Source: CAZWKQ01 sp964634005
GTDB taxonomy: Bacteria; Bacteroidota; Bacteroidia; Bacteroidales; JACABE01
Reading direction: 5' to 3'
Length of the DNA stretch: 64,000 bases
NCBI GenBank assembly: GCA_964634005.1
Contig: CAZWKQ010000009.1
Location: 1 to 64,000, forward strand
In this document: piece after piece, positions 25,121 to 31,934 of the stretch
How the letters are laid out: each line of letters starts with the position of its first letter
How positions within the stretch are numbered: the stretch's first letter is position 1
Translations under genes and position numbers: made by a program
Notes under the pieces: model-generated
What the model was told of the DNA's origin: nothing
Seen by the model: only the letters and a program-made list of their open reading frames with translations
Databases searched by the model: none

Positions 25121-26392
25121 ATGAACGAACACCGATACATATTAGAACCATACAAGGGAATGAATACCCGTTACCATTGCCCCAGTTGCCAGCAAAGGGA
25201 TAAAACCTTTGTTCGTTATATTGATAAGGAAACAGGCGAACACATACACCCCAGCGTTGGCAGGTGCAACCGAGAAAGTAATTGCGGTTACCATTATACC
25301 CCTAAACAGTATTTTCAGGATAATAATATTTCATTTGATACACACCAGCCTAAAGAATACAAACCCCAACCTATTAACCCTCAACAAAAACCCTTTTCAT
25401 TCATTCCTATTGAGGTATTTAAAAACACTTTGAAAGGATATGAAAACAACAATTTTGTAAAGTTCCTTATTAACTTGTTCGGGGTTGAGGTTGCCAGCCG
25501 ACAGGTTAGCCGTTATTTTATTGGCACATCGAAACATTGGAACGGTGCAACGGTATTTTGGCAAATAGACACACATGGCAAGGTAAGAACGGGTAAAATA
25601 ATGCTTTACAGCCCCACCACAGGCAAAAGAGTTAAAGAACCATTCAATCATATTAATTGGGTACATAAAGCCCTTAAACAGCCTGAATTTGATTTAAAAC
25701 AATGTTTATTTGGTGAACATTTGTTAATTGATAAAACAAAACCCGTTGCTATAACAGAAAGTGAAAAAACGGCTATAATTGCAAGCATTTATTTACCCCA
25801 GTTTATTTGGGTTGCTGTTGGAAGCCTTACCAACCTGAACGCTGAAAAGTGCAGCATACTAAAAGGACGAAATGTTACATTATTCCCAGACCTAAACGGG
25901 TTTGATAAATGGAGTAGTAAGGCAAAGGAACTTTCATACATTGTTACATTTTCCGTTTCTGATTTATTGGAACGCAAAGCCACCGAAGCAGAAAAGAAAC
26001 AAGGGTTTGACCTTGCCGACTATTTAATTAAATACGATTACAAAGAATTTGTCCTAAAAGAACCCGAAACCATAGAGCGACCCCCAGCTGTTAACCAATT
26101 AATTAAAGTTTCTAAAAATGAGTTGTCTAATAAATGCACAAATTGCACACTTATAAAAAAAGAAATAGAAAACTGGGAACAGGAAATTATTGACCTTGAA
26201 AAATTCTTTTCTAAAATATCACTCCCAAAACAGCCAATAAAATTAAATAATTTCAGCACAATAACGAATTGTTCACTATTCATTGAAAACCACATTGCAA
26301 CAGTAAAAAGAAACAACGGTAATAAAACATATTTACCATACTTGATACGTTTAAAGGAATTAAAACAAGTGTTATACATAAATATTAATTGA
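25121..26392 (+). CDS. Zinc-finger/Toprim primase-like protein (DUF6371-like)
   Basis: A 423-residue protein that looks like a mobile-element primase. The N-terminus has a CHC-type zinc motif (Cys20, Cys23, Cys49, Cys55 with His58). The central part has Toprim-like features: TESEKTAIIAS with the catalytic Glu and LFPDLNGFDKW with the acidic pair region. The C-terminal third is helical, probably a coiled coil. I chose the ATG at 25121; the reading frame opens at a GTG within the palindrome (25073) but would then start with Val-Asn-Thr repeats, which is unlikely. The match to DUF6371 is from memory of the family and the priming role is inferred. Confidence 0.75.
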   Translation: MNEHRYILEPYKGMNTRYHCPSCQQRDKTFVRYIDKETGEHIHPSVGRCNRESNCGYHYTPKQYFQDNNISFDTHQPKEYKPQPINPQQKPFSFIPIEVFKNTLKGYENNNFVKFLINLFGVEVASRQVSRYFIGTSKHWNGATVFWQIDTHGKVRTGKIMLYSPTTGKRVKEPFNHINWVHKALKQPEFDLKQCLFGEHLLIDKTKPVAITESEKTAIIASIYLPQFIWVAVGSLTNLNAEKCSILKGRNVTLFPDLNGFDKWSSKAKELSYIVTFSVSDLLERKATEAEKKQGFDLADYLIKYDYKEFVLKEPETIERPPAVNQLIKVSKNELSNKCTNCTLIKKEIENWEQEIIDLEKFFSKISLPKQPIKLNNFSTITNCSLFIENHIATVKRNNGNKTYLPYLIRLKELKQVLYININ

Positions 26393-26393
26393 T

Positions 26394-26612
26394 ATGAAAA
26401 CAAAAACAAAAGAACAGGTTTTAACAATGAGTTTACGTGAAACCCTTAAAAATATAATGCAAAAAGAAATTGAAAAATTACCGGAAACCCTTGAAGCATT
26501 AGACCCAAAGGAACGAATAAATATAGTATGTAAACTTATGCCTTACGTATTTCCGAAAGTTGAAACAGTACACCCCACTGAGGGCGAACCATTACAATTA
26601 GGAAATTGGTAA
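26394..26612 (+). CDS. Small helical element protein
   Basis: A 72-residue protein of unknown function with predicted helices (SLRETLKNIMQKEIEKLPET, then PKERINIVCKLMPYVFPKVE). The pattern LPETLEALDPKERINIVCKL resembles small proteins found beside terminases in Bacteroidota phages and islands; I am not sure of the relation. The ATG follows the primase stop in TGATATG; a second ATG at 26427 would give 61 residues. It is expressed with the replication genes. Confidence 0.6.
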   Translation: MKTKTKEQVLTMSLRETLKNIMQKEIEKLPETLEALDPKERINIVCKLMPYVFPKVETVHPTEGEPLQLGNW

Positions 26613-26665
26613 AATTAAAGTTCTTTAATGATTTAGGTTTGGTTTATTTTTAAAAATTATTTAAA

Positions 26666-27253
26666 ATGTCAAAACCCTATACTTTCCCAACTCTCTACAA
26701 TAATGTTTTACAAATACAAATTTCAAAATTGAAAGAATGGGGTTACCTTAACCCGAAACAAAATTTAAAAAGTACAATCAAATGGAGTAGTGATGGAAAT
26801 ATTATAGGGGTTATTTCAATACTGGTAAACACATACAACGAACAACCATACATTGAACTGGATTACAAATATAGGGGTATATCCAGAAATTATAAAGTAT
26901 TTTTAACCTCAACTCATTCAAACCTTAATAAAGGCAAAATTTGGTATTTTATTTGCCCTCAAACAAAAAAACGTTGTCGAAAGTTGTATTTAATTGATGG
27001 TTATTTTTTACACCGTGAAGCGTTTAATGGTTGTATGTATGAAACCCAAACTAAAAGTAAAAAGTATAGGTATCATAACAAAGTATTAGAGCTATATTTT
27101 AAAATTGATAACCTTAATAATGAACTGTATAAAAAGAATTTTAAAAAAATGTATGCAGGGAACCCTACAAAAAAATATTTAAAAATAATTGAACAAATAC
27201 ATAAAGCAGAAAATATATTATTACACGAATTTGAAAGTGCTTTAATTAATTAA
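26666..27253 (+). CDS. Element protein with WYFICP...CRKLYL motif
   Basis: A 195-residue protein of unknown function. The central part WYFICPQTKKRCRKLYL followed by an aromatic-rich segment (YFLHREAFNGCMYETQTKSK) resembles proteins of mobile elements with a C-terminal zinc-ribbon-like fold, but the usual paired cysteines are mostly lost here. The N-terminal half is beta-rich and the C-terminus is a charged helix. There is no signal or membrane segment. It starts 53 bp after the previous gene and probably ends the replication operon. DNA or RNA binding is a guess. Confidence 0.65.
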   Translation: MSKPYTFPTLYNNVLQIQISKLKEWGYLNPKQNLKSTIKWSSDGNIIGVISILVNTYNEQPYIELDYKYRGISRNYKVFLTSTHSNLNKGKIWYFICPQTKKRCRKLYLIDGYFLHREAFNGCMYETQTKSKKYRYHNKVLELYFKIDNLNNELYKKNFKKMYAGNPTKKYLKIIEQIHKAENILLHEFESALIN

Positions 27254-27260
27254 TTTTTAA

Positions 27261-27286
27261 TTTACTTTTGTTCAAATAAAAGTAAA
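27261..27286. terminator. Hairpin between convergent genes
   Basis: TTTACTTTT and AAAAGTAAA form a perfect 9-bp stem around an 8-base loop, just after the 195-residue gene and before the stop of the small reverse ORF. It is AT-only apart from one C-G pair and lacks a good T run, so its strength is doubtful. Confidence 0.35.
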
Positions 27287-27298
27287 CAACAAAATAAC

Positions 27299-27448
27299 TT
27301 ATTTAATTATTTTATTTAGTTTGGATTTAATATTGATATAATCGGCATCAGTATTATTGTATCTAATTTCATTAGTTCCAGCCCGAAATGCCTTATCAAT
27401 ATCTTGTACTTTTATTTGTGCATCCTTAATAAGTGCTTTAATAAACAT
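27299..27448 (-). CDS. Possible 49-residue reverse-strand protein
   Basis: A short open frame from ATG at 27448 to TAA at 27299, encoding MFIKALIKDAQIKVQDIDKA and onward to a Lys-rich end (KSKLNKIIK). It is the only reverse-oriented candidate in the element and fills part of a 394-bp gap (27254-27647). The composition looks like a real soluble protein, but it is short and has no recognisable domain. The rest of the gap holds a coding-like forward fragment near 27450-27577 and the cargo promoter. Confidence 0.35.
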   Translation of the reverse strand: MFIKALIKDAQIKVQDIDKAFRAGTNEIRYNNTDADYINIKSKLNKIIK

Positions 27449-27449
27449 T

Positions 27450-27577
27450 ATATTGAAGAAAATAATTATAGTGTTTACAGGTATTATGTAAAACTAATAG
27501 ATGTAGCAAAAGCAGAATTATTAACAGAGTATAAAATTAGTAGTGAATTACTTATTTTTTTATTTTATAAAACTTAA
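27450..27577 (+). pseudogene. Coding-like remnant without a start codon
   Basis: In one forward frame this stretch reads as a plausible protein end (EENNYSVYRYYVKLIDVAKA, then ELLTEYKISSELL...) closed by a stop near 27577, but no ATG opens it. It may be the tail of a gene lost by deletion. The region is short and the call is tentative. Confidence 0.25.
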
Positions 27578-27592
27578 ATTTTTAAATTTTTT

Positions 27593-27625
27593 TTTGATAA
27601 GTCAAGTAAATTTATCTTTATTTTG
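27593..27625 (+). promoter_or_regulatory. Possible promoter of the cargo gene
   Basis: TTTG at 27593-27596 and TATTTTG at 27619-27625 (22 bp apart) approximate the Bacteroidota consensus, with one base missing in the -7 box. The ATG of the exported cargo protein follows 22 bp later. Confidence 0.35.
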
Positions 27626-27647
27626 TAAACTTAAAATTTTATAATTT

Positions 27648-28040
27648 ATGAAAAAAATATTCTTTATTATTGCTTTATTTTTAAGTGTAAACGCTTATAG
27701 TCAAAATTTGTGTTTAGGCGTCGGAACTCACGACGGCAAAACGGGTTTTTTATTTTGTACAGAAAAAAAACACGATAATAAATCGTTTGTTTTAACTGCT
27801 CTTTTTTATGCAAAAGATTACAATACTGTAACGCTCGGTTATAGAGTTTATACTAAAAAACAAAAAGATGTAAAACCTTTTGCAGAACTCAATATCAGTT
27901 CTTTTAATCGTTACGAAAAAATTTATTTAGGTTTAGGCTTAAAAGGCGGTTTAAATATTATCGACTATTTCGACATTTTTATAAATTACAATTACTCGAA
28001 ATACGAATATTTTGAAACCGGTATTGTTTTAAAACTATAA
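27648..28040 (+). CDS. Small exported cargo protein of the element
   Basis: A 130-residue protein with a clear signal peptide (MKKIFFIIALFLSVNAYSQ). The mature part is beta-rich with alternating aromatic strands (VTLGYRVYTKK, KIYLGLGLKGG, IFINYNYSKYEYFETGIVLKL), like a small outer-membrane or periplasmic beta-barrel protein. Two cysteines (in NLCLG and FLFCTE) might pair. It is separated from the replication genes by 394 bp and seems to have its own promoter, as expected for cargo expressed while the element is integrated. The function is unknown; a surface change such as phage exclusion is one possibility. Confidence 0.7.
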   Translation: MKKIFFIIALFLSVNAYSQNLCLGVGTHDGKTGFLFCTEKKHDNKSFVLTALFYAKDYNTVTLGYRVYTKKQKDVKPFAELNISSFNRYEKIYLGLGLKGGLNIIDYFDIFINYNYSKYEYFETGIVLKL

Positions 28041-28090
28041 CCTTTAACAAGTATAGTTCTAATATGCAACAGTTCACTTTTTTATTTATT

Positions 28091-28134
28091 TGTAACAGTT
28101 GTAACACCCTGTTAAACTGTTACATTTTGTTACA
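28091..28134. repeat. Hairpin of GTAACA/TGTTAC repeats near attR
   Basis: TGTAACAGTT plus TAACA pairs with TGTTA plus AACTGTTACA (15 bp with one bulged G) around a CCC loop, at 28091-28124. A further TGTTACA follows at 28128-28134. The hexamer GTAACA also occurs near the left end (20653-20658). It may be an excisionase or regulator binding cluster, a nicking or origin hairpin, or the terminator of the cargo gene (a TTTT follows the stem). The 28041-28340 gap otherwise holds only the arm repeats and attR. Confidence 0.55.
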
Positions 28135-28241
28135 ATCTCTTAATATATTAACCATAAACATTTTATTTTTAAGAAAATTTACTATTTTTATAGTTGAAAT
28201 TTTACATTATTTAACCCCTAAAATTAAATTTTTAAATAATC

Positions 28242-28268
28242 TTTGTACCTTATTTGTACCTTAAAAAT
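28242..28268. repeat. Right arm-type repeat pair (TTTGTACC)
   Basis: Two TTTGTACCT copies 11 bp apart followed by TTAAAAAT, matching 20746-20772 at 25 of 27 positions in the same orientation. The block ends 30 bp before attR. Similar pairs on both sides of the crossover are typical of integrase arm sites. Confidence 0.7.
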
Positions 28269-28298
28269 ATAATATATTTAAAATCAATAGATATTATA

Positions 28299-28319
28299 TT
28301 TTGTATAGAGAAAATAACC
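28299..28319. repeat. attR core repeat
   Basis: TTTTGTATAG followed by AGAAAATAACC; identical to attL apart from one extra A. It marks the right boundary of the element, 21 bp before the antiporter stop codon. Read in the mnmE frame the extra A would replace the conserved Gly-Lys-stop ending, so it probably arose after this copy was displaced from the gene. Confidence 0.8.
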
Positions 28320-28340
28320 AGTTTTTTATAATACTTTTTG

Positions 28341-30536
28341 CTATTTAATTTTCTTGAAAATTCCTACAATAGTTTTTCCAATATCATCGAGTCTTTCAAT
28401 TGGTTCAATCATTGAAGGATTCTTTAGATTCATATTCTTTATCGATTCATAATCGTATTGTATAGGGTAAATAAGGATGAAATTGTTCTGATTAAAGTAT
28501 TTATTAAGGTATGAAGGAATTTTATTCATAATTTGATGATAAGAAATACTATCTTTTCTGCTCATTATTATAACTAAATTATCATCATTTTTCACATAGC
28601 GTGATAAAACAAGAAAATCGTTTAAATCAGGCAAATCCTTAAATTCGAGTTCGATAGGATGTTTTTTATTAACTTCATTTATATATTGAATCGCATTACT
28701 GTTAGCATAAAATATCAACTTTGCTCCAGTATTCTGAGCTATATTCCAGACTCTAATCAACCAATAAGGAAATCCTATTTCCTTTTCGGCTTTTTCGGGT
28801 ACTATTACTAAATGTCTCTTTATTGTTGATAAAGGCTGAACCGATTTAAATAGTATTGTTGTTGCATTACTATTAGAAATAATTCCATCAGTTAAATTAA
28901 GAATCGAATTTGAAATCGTTTTTTCTCCATTAATACCTAAAATCAAATCGGTTATATTATTCTCTTTTATCACATTTGTGATTCCATTTACAATATTTGT
29001 GTCGTATCTTAAGAGTTGATGCAAATTATTATCTGTAGCTGCAGCAGCTTTTGCGGCAGATTCAAGTAATTTCTTGCCCTTTGAATTACTTCCGTTTTCA
29101 TCGTTGTAGTTATCAATAACATGCAAAGCATATAATAACCCGCTGTTATTTTTTGATTTACAAGTTACTGCAAGATTTATAAGTTCATCGGTTAATTCAG
29201 GATTTTTTAAAGGTATTAGTATTTTTTCATCTTTTTTGTCACTTGTTTCAGCTTCATCAATTTCTGAGCTTGATTGAAGAGCTAAATTTTGTGCCCCTTT
29301 TTGAGCAACAATCGAAGCGATAGTACAAGTAACCAATATCATTACAATTGTCCCGTTAAGTATGCTGTCGTTTAATAACCTTATTGGTTGAACAACTTGC
29401 CCCATCAATAAAGCGGCATCAATTTCCTTTTGATTCAGAATAATATTATAACCAACTAAAACTGCTGCTAATGTAGCTGCTGCCTGAGCGTTGCTTAAAC
29501 CGAAAATTAACCGTCTTTCATCTTTATTAAATCTGAATGTTTTTTGAGTTAACCATGCAGCTATAAACTTTGAAAATGTAGCTACAACTACCATAAAAGC
29601 AGCGACTTTAATTGTTTCAAAGTCTTTAAGAAATGCTCTGTAATCGACTAACATTCCGACTCCTATAAGGAAAAAAGGAATAAATAATGCATTTCCAACG
29701 AATTCAATCCTGTTCATTAATGAAGAAGTATGGGGTATAATTCTGTTTAATGATAATCCGGCGAGAAACGCACCTATAATAGCCTCTATTCCTGCTGCTT
29801 CTGCCAAAAAAGCTCCTAAGAACACCATGCCCAATACAAAAATATACTGCGATACGCTGTCATTATATCTTTTAAAAAACCATCTTCCAACAATTGGGAA
29901 AAACAACATAACTATAAGTGAAAATATTACTATTGACACCCCTATTCTTATCCAAAATTCATTAGTAATATTTCCTGTGGCCAAGCCTACAATAACAGCC
30001 AATACAAGCAATGCGAGTGTATCTGTTATTAATGTACCGCCTATTGCTACATTTACAGCTCTGTTTTTTGTTACCCCAAATCGACTTAATATAGGATAAG
30101 CAACTAATGTATGTGATGCAAACATACTTGCAAGCAATATTGATGTTAATAACGGGAAATGCAGTATATAATAACTGATAGAAGTGCCTAAGCCCATTGG
30201 TATTAAAAATGTGTACATTCCGAACACTAAACTTTTTAAGCTGTTTTTCTTAAACTGCAATAAATCAATTTCCAATCCTGCCAAAAACATTATATAAAGC
30301 AAGCCTACAGTTCCAAACAGTACTATACTGCTATCGCGCAACATTAAATTCAATCCATGAGGTCCTATTATTGCTCCGGCGATAATCAAACCAATTAAGT
30401 AAGGTATTTTTAATCGATTTAATACTATAGGTGCAAACAGAATTATAAATAATATTAGCGAAAATATTAATACAGGATTATGAAGTGGCAATTTAAATTC
30501 TGATATAATTGATAAGATAGTATAAGTGTTATTCAT
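28341..30536 (-). CDS. Cation/proton antiporter (CPA2 family) with UspA-like C-terminus
   Basis: A 731-residue inner-membrane protein. The first 410 residues form about 12 membrane helices of the Na+(K+)/H+ exchanger fold (GLIIAGAIIGPHGLNLML, GTLITDTLALLVLAVIVG and a fold-typical SNAQAAATLAAVLVG). The C-terminal 300 residues are soluble with two UspA-like halves (KILIPLKNPELTDELINLA; HLVIVPEKAEKEIGFPYWLI), which in relatives bind nucleotides and regulate transport. It probably exports Na+ or K+ in exchange for protons. The gene was convergent with mnmE before the element inserted between them. It is divergent from the nitroreductase gene. Confidence 0.93.
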   Translation of the reverse strand: MNNTYTILSIISEFKLPLHNPVLIFSLILFIILFAPIVLNRLKIPYLIGLIIAGAIIGPHGLNLMLRDSSIVLFGTVGLLYIMFLAGLEIDLLQFKKNSLKSLVFGMYTFLIPMGLGTSISYYILHFPLLTSILLASMFASHTLVAYPILSRFGVTKNRAVNVAIGGTLITDTLALLVLAVIVGLATGNITNEFWIRIGVSIVIFSLIVMLFFPIVGRWFFKRYNDSVSQYIFVLGMVFLGAFLAEAAGIEAIIGAFLAGLSLNRIIPHTSSLMNRIEFVGNALFIPFFLIGVGMLVDYRAFLKDFETIKVAAFMVVVATFSKFIAAWLTQKTFRFNKDERRLIFGLSNAQAAATLAAVLVGYNIILNQKEIDAALLMGQVVQPIRLLNDSILNGTIVMILVTCTIASIVAQKGAQNLALQSSSEIDEAETSDKKDEKILIPLKNPELTDELINLAVTCKSKNNSGLLYALHVIDNYNDENGSNSKGKKLLESAAKAAAATDNNLHQLLRYDTNIVNGITNVIKENNITDLILGINGEKTISNSILNLTDGIISNSNATTILFKSVQPLSTIKRHLVIVPEKAEKEIGFPYWLIRVWNIAQNTGAKLIFYANSNAIQYINEVNKKHPIELEFKDLPDLNDFLVLSRYVKNDDNLVIIMSRKDSISYHQIMNKIPSYLNKYFNQNNFILIYPIQYDYESIKNMNLKNPSMIEPIERLDDIGKTIVGIFKKIK

Positions 30537-30627
30537 ATTTTATGAAAGTTTTTAAATAAAACATTTTTGCAAATTTATTGTTTAAAGATAAAACTTAATA
30601 ATAAGAATTTCATAAAAATATCAAAAA

Positions 30628-31251
30628 ATGAATATAATAGATAATTATAAATGGCGATATGCTACTAAAAGAATGACCGGCGAAAAAGTATCATCTGAAC
30701 ATGTAGAACAGATACTTGAAGCTATAAGACTTGCACCGACTTCGATGGGTTTACAACCATTTAATGTATTTGTAATAAGTAATACCGAGATGAAGAAAAA
30801 AATGCAACCCGCTGCCATGATGCAACCACAAATTGTTGAATCGCATTATATGCTTGTATTTGCTCATTGGAATAAGGATTTTGAAAAAAGAACTCAGGAT
30901 TATATAAATTTAATTGCCAAAACAAGAAATCAAACTTTAGAAAGCCTTGATGAATTTAAGAATATGATATTAGGCTATATTGGTGCTGTTGATCCTATTC
31001 CATGGGCTGCCCGACAAGCTTACATTGCTCTGGGATTTGGTTTGGCAACAGCTGCTATGTTAAACGTAGATGCTACTCCTATGGAAGGTTTCAATCCCGC
31101 TGAAATGAATAAAGTTCTTGAATTGGATAAACTTGGTTTGCAATCAGTTGTTATGATGGCAATAGGGAAAAGAGATATCAAGAATGACTATCTCGTAAAT
31201 TTACCAAAGGTTAGAAAAAGTAAAGAGGACTTATTTATTTTCATTGAATAA
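30628..31251 (+). CDS. NAD(P)H-dependent nitroreductase-family oxidoreductase
   Basis: A 207-residue FMN flavoprotein of the NfsB/nitroreductase family. Signs are the N-terminal WRYATKRMTGEKVS, the FMN-contact region RLAPTSMGLQPFNVFVIS and the C-terminal AIGKRDIKNDYL with a basic tail. Relatives reduce nitro compounds, quinones or flavins with NAD(P)H; the physiological substrate is not evident. It stands alone, with a strong terminator 20 bp after its stop. Confidence 0.9.
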   Translation: MNIIDNYKWRYATKRMTGEKVSSEHVEQILEAIRLAPTSMGLQPFNVFVISNTEMKKKMQPAAMMQPQIVESHYMLVFAHWNKDFEKRTQDYINLIAKTRNQTLESLDEFKNMILGYIGAVDPIPWAARQAYIALGFGLATAAMLNVDATPMEGFNPAEMNKVLELDKLGLQSVVMMAIGKRDIKNDYLVNLPKVRKSKEDLFIFIE

Positions 31252-31271
31252 ATTTTCTGCAAGTTATTTTT

Positions 31272-31317
31272 AGCCATAAATTTGCTTATAATTTTTTTAG
31301 CGAATTTATGGCTTTTT
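31272..31317 (+). terminator. Terminator of the nitroreductase gene
   Basis: AGCCATAAATTTGCT (31272-31286) and AGCGAATTTATGGCT (31299-31313) form a 15-bp stem with one U-G pair and a 12-base loop, followed by TTTTT. Confidence 0.85.
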
Positions 31318-31403
31318 AATTTCCTTCAAATACTACAAAAACATTTTAAACCGTTATAATTCAAGCTGTTTATTATTTTGCTGGATAATAACAAAATTCG
31401 AAT

Positions 31404-31808
31404 ATGGAAAAAGTATTTTTTAAAACTTTTTTACCGGTTATAGCAGGTTTTACTTCGGTATTATCAGTTATTATGATTATCAAAACATTTTCATCTAATT
31501 CTGAAATAAATATTTATGATTCATTTTTTACTTTGTTTATTCCAACTTTATTAGTAATCGCTTTATTAATTCAATATTTCGTAGTATTGCCTTTATTTAA
31601 AAAAGTAAATGATAAAATTAATAACAACAGAAAAATTATTTTTGGCATAATTGTTCCTATTTCAATTGTAATGGGTTTATTATCAGCAATATTTTTCAAA
31701 GAGGAAAATACAGGTTCTGCAGGATTTTTCAATTTATTTTTCTTTAGTTTTTTCTGCTTTTTGATTTATATTTTTGTTGATTTGTTCTTCGTGAAAATAT
31801 TTGAATAG
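31404..31808 (+). CDS. Small membrane protein of unknown function
   Basis: A 134-residue protein with four predicted membrane helices (about 7-27, 40-65, 78-97, 108-130), for example LFIPTLLVIALLIQYFVVLP and FFNLFFFSFFCFLIYIFVDL. I see no transport or enzyme signature. It is flanked by a terminator upstream and by a 126-bp gap downstream, so it is probably a single-gene unit. Confidence 0.7.
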   Translation: MEKVFFKTFLPVIAGFTSVLSVIMIIKTFSSNSEINIYDSFFTLFIPTLLVIALLIQYFVVLPLFKKVNDKINNNRKIIFGIIVPISIVMGLLSAIFFKEENTGSAGFFNLFFFSFFCFLIYIFVDLFFVKIFE

Positions 31809-31904
31809 CAATTTTTTACAAACAATATTAGCTTTAGCGTTTATATTTTTATGAAAACATACCATAGAAAATAGAAAATAATCGTCAATTTTTTTATTTT
31901 TATG

Positions 31905-31912
31905 TAAGTTTG
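31905..31912 (+). promoter_or_regulatory. Possible -7 promoter box of the class V aminotransferase gene
   Basis: TAAGTTTG fits the Bacteroidota -7 consensus TAnnTTTG and lies 22 bp before the ATG. No clear -33 TTG is found at the expected distance, so the call rests on one box. Confidence 0.35.
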
Positions 31913-31934
31913 CAGCAAAAGTCTATAATAATCT

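Larger units (their letters stand above)
20606..28319. mobile_element. Integrated element of about 7.7 kb at the 3' end of mnmE
   Basis: The region lies between two near-identical direct repeats, one formed by the end of mnmE (20606-20625) and one just before the antiporter gene stop (28299-28319). It holds a tyrosine integrase, HTH regulators, a RepA-like helicase, a primase-like protein and small unknown genes, all on the forward strand, plus integrase-arm-like repeats near each end. The genes use CCC proline codons and C-runs visibly more often than the flanking genes. No relaxase, type IV secretion, transposase or capsid gene is seen. The mnmE (trmE, thdF) 3' end is a known attachment site, for example for Salmonella genomic island 1. 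I infer an integrative element or phage satellite with its own replication functions. Confidence 0.88.

Noticed and set aside
28064..28264. A 66-codon forward ORF after the cargo gene
   Set aside because: It is Leu/Ile/Phe-rich without a family pattern and lies across the GTAACA hairpin and the arm repeats, which explain the region better.
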